A stretch of DNA of 14,238 nt from Pseudomonadota bacterium (lineage in GTDB: Bacteria; Chloroflexota; Ktedonobacteria; Ktedonobacterales; JACDGC01), in NCBI GenBank assembly GCA_021323815.1, contig JAJPKG010000471.1, forward strand, positions 1-14,238, written 5' to 3'. The notes under the pieces were generated by a model that ran no database searches, had not been told where the DNA came from, and saw only the letters and a program-made list of their open reading frames with translations. A program made the translations under genes and the position numbers. Positions 6,565 to 14,201 of the stretch are shown here, in pieces; the stretch's first letter is position 1; every line of letters begins with the position of its first letter.

Positions 6565-6570
6565 AGTATA
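6565..6570 (-). promoter_or_regulatory. Possible -10 element for the F420 cluster
   Basis: TATACT on the - strand, about 75 bases upstream of the LLM gene start at 6491. No convincing -35 hexamer lies 16-19 bases further upstream, so this is tentative. Confidence 0.22.
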
Positions 6571-6668
6571 GAACGTCTTAGGCAAGATATGCCACCTGAT
6601 TCCCGCAGAGATGGAGAGGGGGGGAAAGATGTTCGCTTGAAACCGGCACTGCCAAAGATGGGATGCGG

Positions 6669-6698
6669 TTGCCATTAGCCCCTGCTGAGAGATAAAAT
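6669..6698 (+). promoter_or_regulatory. Sigma70-type promoter of the pseudokinase gene
   Basis: TTGCCA (6669-6674) and TAAAAT (6693-6698) each match the consensus at 5 of 6 positions, with an 18-base spacer. Predicted transcription would start near 6705, leaving a leader of about 68 bases before the ATG at 6773. Confidence 0.5.
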
Positions 6699-6772
6699 GT
6701 AGCAGTGTGCCACGCGGGATGCGTTGCGCGCCATTTCGTGACATGACCATCAACGAAGGATAGATAAAACTT

Positions 6773-9700
6773 ATGGATACGCGCGAAGTAGGCAAGATCG
6801 CTCCAGGAACCATATTATATCAAGGGCGCTATCGCATCGATCTCGTGTTGACGCGCACGCCGCACCGCGCCATCTATCGCGCGTGGGATCTCAACCGCAA
6901 CCGCGCGGCGAGCATCGTGGAATATCTCCCCAGTGACGACGCGACGGTTTCTGCCGCGCTGGAACGCGCCGCGCCGCTGGTACAGCTTGATCATCATTCG
7001 CTGATGGCGTTTCAGGTGGTCTTTGTTGAGCAAGATACCGTTTTCGCCGCGCTGACCTTCGCCGGCGGTCAGACCATCGAACACATCATGGCCGAGCGCA
7101 CCACGCCCATCCCGCCTGCTGCCGCCGCCCGCTGGATCTCGCAGGCATCGGAGATGCTGGAATTTCTGGCCTCCGCGCTGCCGACCTGGCATCTGGGCGA
7201 TCTCAGCGGAGGAGCGCTGTTTGTGACAGCGGAAGATCGCGCGCAACCGTTGAGCTTTGAGATTCCGCTGGGCTTGCTGACGCCCGCGCAGGTGGCCGCC
7301 GATCTGCCCGCTGGGGCCGTCGCCCCCGAACTGCGCCAGGGGCAGTGCGACGCCCGCTCGGATGTCTATTCCCTGGCGGCGACGCTACACCTGCTGCTGA
7401 CGCGCCAGGCATGGAGCGGGGGAGATCCCGCCGCCGATACCGCGCTGGAAACGGTTCAGCCATCCCTGCCGCGCCCGTTGATCGATGTGGTGCGGCGCGG
7501 CCTGTCAAGCGATCCGGCGGCGCGCTGGTCGGATGTGGCGGCGTTTCATGGCGCGCTGCTGGCCGCGATGGCCGCGCCGACACCCCAGGAAACGGCTTCC
7601 CTTTTTCCCGGCATGCCCGCGCAGCCGTTGCACGAAGAACCGGCGACGCTGGCCACGCCGCGAGATGCCCTGCGTAATGCCGTCGTTGCTGAAGCTGCCG
7701 CGCGCGGTGAAGCGCTGCCGCCCTGGTTGAAGACGCCTGCCACGCCGGCAAGCGACGCTGCCCCAAGCGAAACCAGTGCTGCTGAGCATGCCGCGCAGGC
7801 AGACGCAACGCCTTCCCAAACGCCGCTCGCCGGCGATGAAAAGCACTCGTCGGTTGGCGCGGTCACGCCCGCTGCTGAATCCGGCGCTCAGGCGAGTGGC
7901 CTCGCCATGCCGGCTGTTTCTGACGCCGAAACGAACAGCCGGACCGCTTCTGAACCCATCGACGAGCCGGCAGGCAACGCGCCCGGTGGGGATGCCGCGC
8001 GCCATACGAGCGGCGATAGCGCAGCAGAGCATGTCGCGCCGCCCGCTGAAAGCGCCGGAGCGCATGCCGCGCCACAACAGACAGCAGCGCCGCGTTATAG
8101 CGTGCCTGGGATCGTGCCCTCCATCGAGGGGGCATTTGCCATCTTTGGTCGCCGCGCTGCTGAGCCGGTCGCCCCCGCCGCTCCGCAACCTGCTGATGCT
8201 GCCAGCGCAGATGCTCTGTCGCGCAGCGACAACGCGCCGGCACAGGAACATCAGATCCCTGACGCAAGCGCGCAGCCTGCCTCATCTGTTGCAGATGCAG
8301 CCCCGCAAAGCGCGCAGGCCGTCGCCCACGAGCCTGCCTCTGCGGAGCAGGAACACGCGCATGCAGGCGAGCCGTCACCCGGTACGGCGACGCCGGTGAT
8401 CCCCCTCGCCGCCGCTGCCAGCGGTGCGGCCATCATTGCCGCCATCGAGAGTGGGCGCTTCTCTTCGCTGCGACCCTCGGTCCCCTTACAGGCGGAGCCG
8501 GAACCAGCAGCATCCGCAGAGGTGGCATCAGCGCAGTCTCAGCCCGCTGGCGGAGTTGCGGAGGCAACGACACCGGCGAACAACGAAGCGCATGCCGAAC
8601 AGCAGGCAGAAAGCACGCCCGCTGCGCAAACCACCGCGCAGCCGAATGAGCCTGATTTCGCCTACGCGCCCGATGTCGGCTTGCACGCCGCCGAGGTCGC
8701 GCCGGCGATCGCCTTCCCATTCCAGAATGAGCCGGCAGATGAGCCGAAGCCGGTCGCAAGCACGCATGAGCAGATGCCAGCAGCCGGTGAAGCGGAATCT
8801 ACGCCGCAGCGCACCGAACTCGGCATCGCCCCCGCAGGGGAAGACATTCCCAACGCGCTCTGGGGCACCGTCTCGCACGATGTGCTGGATAACCTGGCGC
8901 CGATGCCACCTTTCGCGCAACCCGCGCAGGGGTTGGATGACGTGCAGGCGATGATGCCCGGCGAGATCCCTCAGCCGGCCCCGTTGCAGGATGAAGATGT
9001 TATTCCCGCCAGCACGCTGACCGACACCATGTTGCCGCCTGGCGCACCGCCGGAAACAACCGCAATCGCCACACCGCCGGCAGCAGCCGGAAGCGCGGAG
9101 ACGCCGACAGCCAAACAATCCGGCGGAGCGCCGCCCTGGGGAACTATCGCCGCTGCCGGCACAGTCGGCGTGGTCGGTGCCGCGTTGTGGACGCAACACG
9201 AAGAACGCGCGCGCCAGAAGGAAGCCGCCGCCCAGCCGGGCAACAATGCTGAAACGCCGACCAACACCGGCGCGCTGAGCCAAGACGCCGCCGCTGTGTC
9301 GAACGCCAACGCCGGCATGCCGCATGATGACGACAGCGATTGGCTGAATTTCAGCGCGCCGCCCCGCCAGCCGAATACGCAACCGCTCAGTGCTGGAACG
9401 CCATCCACTTCGCCGGATGTCGCTGCCGGCTCAACCGAGGCATTTACGCCGGTTTCCCCCGGCCCACAAACCTCGGAGGCCGCGCCAGCCGCACCCCAGG
9501 ACAATGGGCATCATCCCTTGCCAGGGTACGCTCAGGCGACGGATGCTGAGATCATCGCATCTGCGCTGGGTGGCGCTGCCGCCCTGAGCGCGGCCCATGA
9601 AACGCCGCCGCCTGAGCAGGTGATCACGGCGCACCCCGACGCGCCGGCATCTTCCAGCGCAGCGGCACAGGTTCAGCCGGGATCGTCCTTTGCGCCGACG

Positions 9701-10219
9701 CACGCGCCCATCACGACGCCGCTTTCCAAGACACCTTCGCGCCCGCTAATGGACCGCATCCGGCAGATCTTGCAGCCGTCGTCCCCCGCCGCGCCCTCGG
9801 TTGCCATCGGCACCGTCGTTGTCCCGCGCCACATGTATGCGCAAAACAGCTATTCGATCCTGGTGCGCTTGCAAGTGCGCGCGGCAAAAAAAGCGGACAA
9901 TGCTTCGTCGCAGCAGCGCCCGATGGCTTTCGTTGAAGTGGAAGCCACGCCCGCTGATGCCTTTTATCTGCCGGTGCATCGCCTGGCGCTGCCTATTCCG
10001 GTGGAAGGCGGCCTGAGCGAAGGATCGCTCTCGGTGACGGCGCAACGTCCGACCACCGGGCCGCACGATCGCCTGACGTTCACCTTCAAGCTGAGCGACG
10101 GCACCATCTTGCACAAGGGCCAGTTCGTGGCGGATATCTCCATTCTCGGCCCGCAGCAGCTTGCCGCTGGCGATCCCATGCTGACACTGGTGCATCAACT
10201 GGATATCGCGTTGCCGTGA
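6773..10219 (+). CDS. Pseudokinase with long Ala/Pro-rich linker and C-terminal beta domain
   Basis: A 1148-aa protein. Residues 19-265 have the layout of a PknB-like Ser/Thr kinase: YRIDLVL in place of the Gly loop, IYRAWDLN, a hinge near 91-98, VAPEL (183-187, the APE position) and DARSDVYSLAATLHLLL (193-209). Catalytic positions appear lost: the VAIK lysine falls on V49 in SIVEYLP, the catalytic loop reads HLGDLSGGALFV with Ala at the Asn position (148), and the DFG position reads SFE. It is therefore probably a pseudokinase. Residues 270-1008 are very rich in Ala, Pro, Glu and Gln and likely disordered, with one short hydrophobic stretch (about 789-807) that may be a membrane segment. Residues 1009-1148 are an unassigned beta-rich domain. 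AAGGA (6756-6760) is 12 bases upstream of the ATG. Confidence 0.85.
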   Translation: MDTREVGKIAPGTILYQGRYRIDLVLTRTPHRAIYRAWDLNRNRAASIVEYLPSDDATVSAALERAAPLVQLDHHSLMAFQVVFVEQDTVFAALTFAGGQTIEHIMAERTTPIPPAAAARWISQASEMLEFLASALPTWHLGDLSGGALFVTAEDRAQPLSFEIPLGLLTPAQVAADLPAGAVAPELRQGQCDARSDVYSLAATLHLLLTRQAWSGGDPAADTALETVQPSLPRPLIDVVRRGLSSDPAARWSDVAAFHGALLAAMAAPTPQETASLFPGMPAQPLHEEPATLATPRDALRNAVVAEAAARGEALPPWLKTPATPASDAAPSETSAAEHAAQADATPSQTPLAGDEKHSSVGAVTPAAESGAQASGLAMPAVSDAETNSRTASEPIDEPAGNAPGGDAARHTSGDSAAEHVAPPAESAGAHAAPQQTAAPRYSVPGIVPSIEGAFAIFGRRAAEPVAPAAPQPADAASADALSRSDNAPAQEHQIPDASAQPASSVADAAPQSAQAVAHEPASAEQEHAHAGEPSPGTATPVIPLAAAASGAAIIAAIESGRFSSLRPSVPLQAEPEPAASAEVASAQSQPAGGVAEATTPANNEAHAEQQAESTPAAQTTAQPNEPDFAYAPDVGLHAAEVAPAIAFPFQNEPADEPKPVASTHEQMPAAGEAESTPQRTELGIAPAGEDIPNALWGTVSHDVLDNLAPMPPFAQPAQGLDDVQAMMPGEIPQPAPLQDEDVIPASTLTDTMLPPGAPPETTAIATPPAAAGSAETPTAKQSGGAPPWGTIAAAGTVGVVGAALWTQHEERARQKEAAAQPGNNAETPTNTGALSQDAAAVSNANAGMPHDDDSDWLNFSAPPRQPNTQPLSAGTPSTSPDVAAGSTEAFTPVSPGPQTSEAAPAAPQDNGHHPLPGYAQATDAEIIASALGGAAALSAAHETPPPEQVITAHPDAPASSSAAAQVQPGSSFAPTHAPITTPLSKTPSRPLMDRIRQILQPSSPAAPSVAIGTVVVPRHMYAQNSYSILVRLQVRAAKKADNASSQQRPMAFVEVEATPADAFYLPVHRLALPIPVEGGLSEGSLSVTAQRPTTGPHDRLTFTFKLSDGTILHKGQFVADISILGPQQLAAGDPMLTLVHQLDIALP

Positions 10220-10239
10220 AACGAGTGTGGACCGTTTCA
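10217..10239 (+). terminator. Weak hairpin at the pseudokinase stop codon
   Basis: TGAAACG (10217-10223, starting with the stop codon) pairs perfectly with CGTTTCA (10233-10239) across a 9-base loop. No T-run follows, so at best a weak terminator or pause site before the next promoter. Confidence 0.25.
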
Positions 10240-10249
10240 TAGCCGTCCC

Positions 10250-10276
10250 TTGTCGTCTCGTTGCATACTATATAAT
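10250..10276 (+). promoter_or_regulatory. Promoter of the J-domain gene with palindromic -10
   Basis: A perfect -10 TATAAT (10271-10276) has TTGTCG (10250-10255) 15 bases upstream as a poor -35 candidate. The -10 lies inside an inverted repeat, TGCAT (10262-10266) and ATGCA (10275-10279), which could be an operator. Predicted leader to the GTG at 10320 is under 40 bases. Confidence 0.45.
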
Positions 10277-10307
10277 GCAGAGTAGGACGAAAGGAAGCAG
10301 CGCGCTC

Positions 10308-10313
10308 AGGGAG
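10308..10313 (+). promoter_or_regulatory. Shine-Dalgarno site deciding the J-domain gene start
   Basis: AGGGAG lies six bases before GTG 10320. The frame is open upstream to 10227, but those codons precede or span the -10 element and have no comparable site. Confidence 0.6.
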
Positions 10314-10319
10314 CTATGT

Positions 10320-11723
10320 GTGGCATATTCAGCGAATGGCAATGAGCCGGACTATTATGCGATTCTCGCCGTCTCGCCGGCTGCCGATGAAGAGACGATT
10401 CGCCAGGCATATCGCCGGCTGGCGCGGGAATATCATCCCGACGTGGCGGGCGATGCCGGCGCGGAGCCGATGAAGCGCATCAATGCTGCGTATCGCGTGC
10501 TCAGCGATCCCGAACGACGGCGCGAATATGATCTCAAACGCCTGGGGGCCGGCGTAGCCCACCACAGCGCCACGCCCTCGCGCCCTGCCTCGCGCCGCTC
10601 TGCTCCGCCGACTGCGCCCACCGCCGCTTCCACCATTACACGCGCCGAGGGGCCGCTGCAACTCTATCGACAGATCGATACGCGCGATCGCGCGCTTTCC
10701 GCGCTGGCCTTCGCGCAGGGCGATACGCTGCTGGGCCTCGGCTTCAGCGATGGGCGCGTGGAGATCTGGCACCTGGCCTCGGCGCAGCGCGTGACGTTGC
10801 TGCAATTGCGCGCCGCCCTGAGTTCTGCGCGTGCCGGCGTGTTGCAAGAGATTCGCCTTTCGCCTTCTGGGGCGCTGGCGCTGGCCTGGGGATTGAACCT
10901 GGGCACGCACGTTTGGGAATGCCAATCGGGGCAGATGCTCTGGTCGGCGGCCTTCAGCGGCCCCAGCGGCGCAATGGACGGCATCTTGCTGGACGCGCCG
11001 CCGATGGTGCGCATGGCACTGCCCGCCGCTCCCCTGGCGCTGGCGGAAGGCGATCCTTTTCATTGGGCCGAACAAGGCCGTCTGGCAACCGACATCTGGA
11101 CGCGCCCGCTCGCCGGGGCAGTCGCGCCAGCCTGGGCGGTGCCGTTGCGCTGCGACGAACCTGCCCCCCCACAGGGGCGCGACGGGCGCGGCTGGCGCAT
11201 TCACCTGCGCGCCTTGTCATGGGATGGCGAGGCGCTGCTGACCTTTTCCACCGGCCCCGCCTCAGCCAACATCAGCAATGCCAGCATCGTTCACCTGTGG
11301 AATTTGCGTCAGCGCGGGCGGCTGGGGACCAATGTTCCGCAGCGCCAGGGCAGCATCGTCATCCCCGCCCGCGCGCTGTGGTATCCCGTTGCGGTCTCGG
11401 CCACTGCCGCGATCTTTGCCACGCAGTTCGAGGGACGTGAGATTCGCCTGTATAACCTGCACACCAGCCAGCACATCACACTGCCCACCGGCCCCGTCGC
11501 GCCTGAAGCGCGCATGCTGCTTTCCCCCGACGGCGCGCTGCTGGCCCTGGCCCCGCCCGACCAGCGCCGCGTGGAATTGTGGGCCACCGCAACCGGCCAG
11601 CGCATCCAGACGTGGGATCTCGCCGCGCCTGTCGCCGCGCTCAGCTTCGCCGCCAGCGGCGGCAAGCCCACGCTCGCCATCGCCCGCAACGATGGCCTGT
11701 GCGAGATCTGGGCGGCGGGATAG
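10320..11723 (+). CDS. J-domain protein with C-terminal beta-propeller
   Basis: A 467-aa protein. Residues 11-74 are a complete J domain: PDYYAILAVSP, helix II IRQAYRRLAREY, the HPD motif (H39-P40-D41), helix III with NAAYRVLSDPERRREYD. This domain stimulates the ATPase of Hsp70 (DnaK). The G/F-rich and zinc-finger regions of true DnaJ are absent, so it is a class C (type III) J protein. Residues 78-110 are a Ser/Pro/Ala linker. Residues 115-467 contain about six or seven WD40-like blades, recognised by repeats such as LALSFSDGRVEIW, PSGALALAW, VHLWNL, EIRLYNL, RRVELW and the terminal LCEIWAAG. No membrane segment is visible. It may bring DnaK to a partner bound by the propeller, perhaps the neighbouring pseudokinase (inference). 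It ends four bases before the stop of the convergent gene. Confidence 0.88.
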   Translation: MAYSANGNEPDYYAILAVSPAADEETIRQAYRRLAREYHPDVAGDAGAEPMKRINAAYRVLSDPERRREYDLKRLGAGVAHHSATPSRPASRRSAPPTAPTAASTITRAEGPLQLYRQIDTRDRALSALAFAQGDTLLGLGFSDGRVEIWHLASAQRVTLLQLRAALSSARAGVLQEIRLSPSGALALAWGLNLGTHVWECQSGQMLWSAAFSGPSGAMDGILLDAPPMVRMALPAAPLALAEGDPFHWAEQGRLATDIWTRPLAGAVAPAWAVPLRCDEPAPPQGRDGRGWRIHLRALSWDGEALLTFSTGPASANISNASIVHLWNLRQRGRLGTNVPQRQGSIVIPARALWYPVAVSATAAIFATQFEGREIRLYNLHTSQHITLPTGPVAPEARMLLSPDGALLALAPPDQRRVELWATATGQRIQTWDLAAPVAALSFAASGGKPTLAIARNDGLCEIWAAG

Positions 11724-11727
11724 GATG

Positions 11728-12294
11728 TCACGCTGCTACCGTAGCGAAGATGAGCCAGTTCGCCGCAAACGTGCCCCATGTAGCGCGCAGTGAAACACGA
11801 TAGCTGCCTGGGCGCGTCGTTGAGGGTATCGGCACCGTCCAGGTCACGGTGCCGTCCGTGCCGGTTGTCTGGGGGGCAGGCGCGGGGATGCCGGAAGCGG
11901 CGGCAAATGAGATGCTCATATTCACGCCGCTGGCCGCCTTCATCGTGGCAGTGATCTGGCATGGCGGATGGTCGCTGAGCTTACCCACTGCGGCATACGC
12001 CGTCAGGGTGAAAGAGCCGCCGGGCTGCGCAACCGCCGGGGCGCACATGATCGCCGAAAAGTAACCGGGAGTCGTGGCGGAATTCACCGGTGATGTAGTC
12101 CCTTGCGGAGCTGTTGATGTGGTTGAGACCGTGCGATTTGCGGTAATGCTGTGCTTGCTCCAGTTCAACACCAGCGGGCGCAGCGCCAGACCTGTGACCA
12201 GGCCGCTGATGGAGATCAGCGTCATCGCAAGCAGCAACAACGGGCGATGGTGGGGGGCCAGACGCTGCCAGGGCGTCTGCGGCGCGACAATCAT
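11728..12294 (-). CDS. Membrane-anchored protein with Ig-like extracytoplasmic domain
   Basis: Not assignable to a named family. The 188-aa product has a basic N-terminus, one hydrophobic segment (about residues 18-38) acting as an uncleaved anchor, a Ser/Thr-rich stalk (50-78) and a beta-rich region (79-188) with motifs typical of Ig-like or macroglobulin-type folds: QPGGSFTLTAYA, DGTVTWTVPIPSTTRPGSYRVSL. C84 and C112 could form a disulfide. The ATG at 12294 overlaps the agmatinase stop as ATGA, indicating translational coupling; the in-frame upstream start at 12411 would lie wholly inside the agmatinase gene and is rejected. No catalytic motif is seen. Confidence 0.7.
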   Translation of the reverse strand: MIVAPQTPWQRLAPHHRPLLLLAMTLISISGLVTGLALRPLVLNWSKHSITANRTVSTTSTAPQGTTSPVNSATTPGYFSAIMCAPAVAQPGGSFTLTAYAAVGKLSDHPPCQITATMKAASGVNMSISFAAASGIPAPAPQTTGTDGTVTWTVPIPSTTRPGSYRVSLRATWGTFAANWLIFATVAA

Positions 12295-13202
12295 GCGTGC
12301 GGTCCGTTCCTTCCCTGAAAAATCGCGCCCAGCAGGCGATAGGCCAGCTTGGCCACCAGAAAATCCGGCGCGTGCAGGCCGGGGATGGGTGCCAGCTCCA
12401 CGATGTCGCATCCCACCACCTGTTTTGTCGCGGCAATCAGCCGCAGCATGCCCATCACGCCATACCAGCCCAGGCCGCCGGGGTCCGGCGTCCCCGTCGC
12501 AGGCATGATCCCTGGATCGAAGCCATCGACATCAATGGTGATATAGACGCGCTCCGGCAATTCAGCCAGCGCGGCGGCGAAATCCGCTTTGCCGGTCGCC
12601 AGGTGGTGCGCCCACAGAATCTTCGCCGCGATCGTGCCGGCCTTCAGTTCAGCGATTTCCCCCTCGCTGATGCTGCGGATGCCCACTTCCAGCAAGGCCA
12701 CATGGGGGATTTCCAGCACGCGGCGCATGGCGCATGCATGGCTCAGTGGCGATCCCTCATAGTCATCGCGCAGGTCGGCATGCGCGTCGAATTGCACCAC
12801 CCCCAGCGGAGCATCATGCGCTGCCTGCACGGCGCGCACGCACGGCGCGGTCAGCGAATGCTCGCCTCCCAGCGTCATGGGCAGCTGCCCATGGGCCACC
12901 ACCTGCGCCACTGCCTGCTGCACGCGTTCCAGCGCCTCAGCGTGGGTCAGCCCGTCAAAATCCAGCATAGCCAGGGTGCTGATGCCGTGTTCCGCCGGAA
13001 CGGTGTCCGTCTCTTCGTCATAGAGATCCATCTGGGTTGAGGCCGCCAGAATCGCCGCCGGCCCTTGCGCCGTCCCTGTGCCATAGCAAACGGAATATTC
13101 CAGCGGCGCAGGGATGATCACCGCGCGGGCATGTTCCAGCGTGCCGTCATAGACATCGCCAACATCGCCGAAAAGGGTGGAATGCGCTCGATAAAGATCC
13201 AT
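12291..13202 (-). CDS. speB: Agmatinase / ureohydrolase (arginase superfamily)
   Basis: A 303-aa binuclear-manganese hydrolase. Metal ligands are visible: H115 in LGGEHS, D139, H141 and D143 in FDAHAD, D224 and D226 in IDVDGFDP. YGTGTAQGPAAIL (40-52) and SHACAMRRV (154-162) fit the agmatinase branch, which splits agmatine to putrescine and urea; guanidino-acid hydrolases share these motifs, so the substrate is not certain. The length is typical. The only in-frame ATG is 13202; AGGAGG (13220-13225) is 17 bases upstream, farther than usual. The last four bases overlap the start of the membrane protein gene. Confidence 0.88.
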   Translation of the reverse strand: MDLYRAHSTLFGDVGDVYDGTLEHARAVIIPAPLEYSVCYGTGTAQGPAAILAASTQMDLYDEETDTVPAEHGISTLAMLDFDGLTHAEALERVQQAVAQVVAHGQLPMTLGGEHSLTAPCVRAVQAAHDAPLGVVQFDAHADLRDDYEGSPLSHACAMRRVLEIPHVALLEVGIRSISEGEIAELKAGTIAAKILWAHHLATGKADFAAALAELPERVYITIDVDGFDPGIMPATGTPDPGGLGWYGVMGMLRLIAATKQVVGCDIVELAPIPGLHAPDFLVAKLAYRLLGAIFQGRNGPHA

Positions 13203-13337
13203 AGCACCAGCGCGCAGTGCCTCCTGAGGAATGTGGGTTCGCCCTCATCATACGCCGCAGCAATGTTCGGACCATGCCTTGTGTGCCAAAAGTACCAGCA
13301 TTCTCTATCGGTTTGCTGAAGCGAGCCGGCGGATGCG

Positions 13338-14189
13338 CTACTGCTTCTTCGCCTCTTCGCGCGCCCGGCGCTGGCGCACGCCCTCAAAGAGGATGATGCT
13401 GGCGGCGATGCCGGCGTTGAGCGATTCCACGCGATTATACATGGGGATGCGGATGTGGCGCGTGGCTAAGGCTCTGGCGGCAGCGGACGGGCCATGCGCT
13501 TCGTTGCCGATAATTATGGCCGTCCGCTGGGTATAGTCGATGGCGGTATAATCCGTGTCGGCGGCGGCGTCAGCAACCAACACCTGGTGCATGCGCGGCG
13601 CGCCGGCCAGAAAGGCTTTGATGGCATCCCAGCTCTGTTCGGGATGCAGAGGCAGATGAAAATGCGCGCCGCTGGCCGCGCGCACCACTTTGGGGGCAAA
13701 GACATCCACGCAGTTCGGCGTCAGCAGCACAGCATCCACATCCGCCGCCAGGGCCGAGCGCAAGATGGTGCCGGCGTTTCCTGGATCGCTCAGGTCGTCG
13801 AGGATCAGCACCAGGGGACGCATGCGACCACGCCGCTGGCCGGCCAGGCGCACAGGCGCAACGCGGTCAAAGGGGATGACAGCCACAATGCCCTGTGGCG
13901 TCTGGGCATCGCAGGCGCGCTCCAGCACCGCTGGAGTGGCGCTGATGACTTCCACGCCGTCTTCCGCCCAGAGCGCGATCTCGCCCAGCAACGGCGAGCC
14001 GGCCAGCGCGTCGGGGTCTGCCAGCACCAGATCGGGTCGGATGTGTGCTTTGGCTGCTTCTTCGATCAGGTGTGGCCCTTCCACTAAAAACGCCTGCGCG
14101 ACACGACGGCCCTTGCTGGTGTGCAAGGACCGCAAGAAGCCGACCCTGGGATTATGCGGGCTGGTGATATGCTGGGCAAAAGGCGACAT
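13338..14189 (-). CDS. TrmH/SpoU-family RNA 2'-O-methyltransferase
   Basis: A 283-aa SPOUT methyltransferase that transfers methyl from S-adenosylmethionine to a ribose 2'-OH in rRNA or tRNA. The N-terminal substrate-binding domain (about 1-108) has FLVEGPHLIEEA and TPQGIVAVI. The knotted catalytic domain shows motif 1 LDDLSDPGNAGTILRSA (130-146, with N138 and R144), PKVVRAASGAHFHLP (166-180), motif 2 IIGNEAHGPS (226-235) and motif 3 IPMYNRVESLNAGIAASI (248-265). These suit 23S rRNA Gm-type (RlmB-like) enzymes, but the exact target cannot be told. The ATG at 14189 lies 12 bases after the stop of an upstream gene with no clear SD, suggesting coupled translation. Confidence 0.9.
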   Translation of the reverse strand: MSPFAQHITSPHNPRVGFLRSLHTSKGRRVAQAFLVEGPHLIEEAAKAHIRPDLVLADPDALAGSPLLGEIALWAEDGVEVISATPAVLERACDAQTPQGIVAVIPFDRVAPVRLAGQRRGRMRPLVLILDDLSDPGNAGTILRSALAADVDAVLLTPNCVDVFAPKVVRAASGAHFHLPLHPEQSWDAIKAFLAGAPRMHQVLVADAAADTDYTAIDYTQRTAIIIGNEAHGPSAAARALATRHIRIPMYNRVESLNAGIAASIILFEGVRQRRAREEAKKQ

Positions 14190-14201
14190 ACGCCGAATCG
14201 C

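Noticed and set aside
5487..6581. 364-aa + strand open frame opposite the LLM gene
   Set aside because: The - strand frame has a full luciferase-like TIM-barrel pattern; this one has no recognisable feature and no SD.
8528..9382. 284-aa antisense frame in the pseudokinase linker (and other - strand frames there)
   Set aside because: The Ala/Pro-rich linker keeps several frames open because of GC bias; Arg/Gly-rich nonsense with no start signal.
10227..10319. Upstream extension of the J-domain gene
   Set aside because: These codons cover the predicted -10 region and precede a good SD plus GTG at 10320; the J domain begins only after 10320.
13260..13337. Possible promoter or terminator between the methyltransferase and agmatinase genes
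   Set aside because: CAGCA/TGCTG gives only a 5-bp stem with a 13-base loop, and TTGGCA on the - strand has no matching -10.
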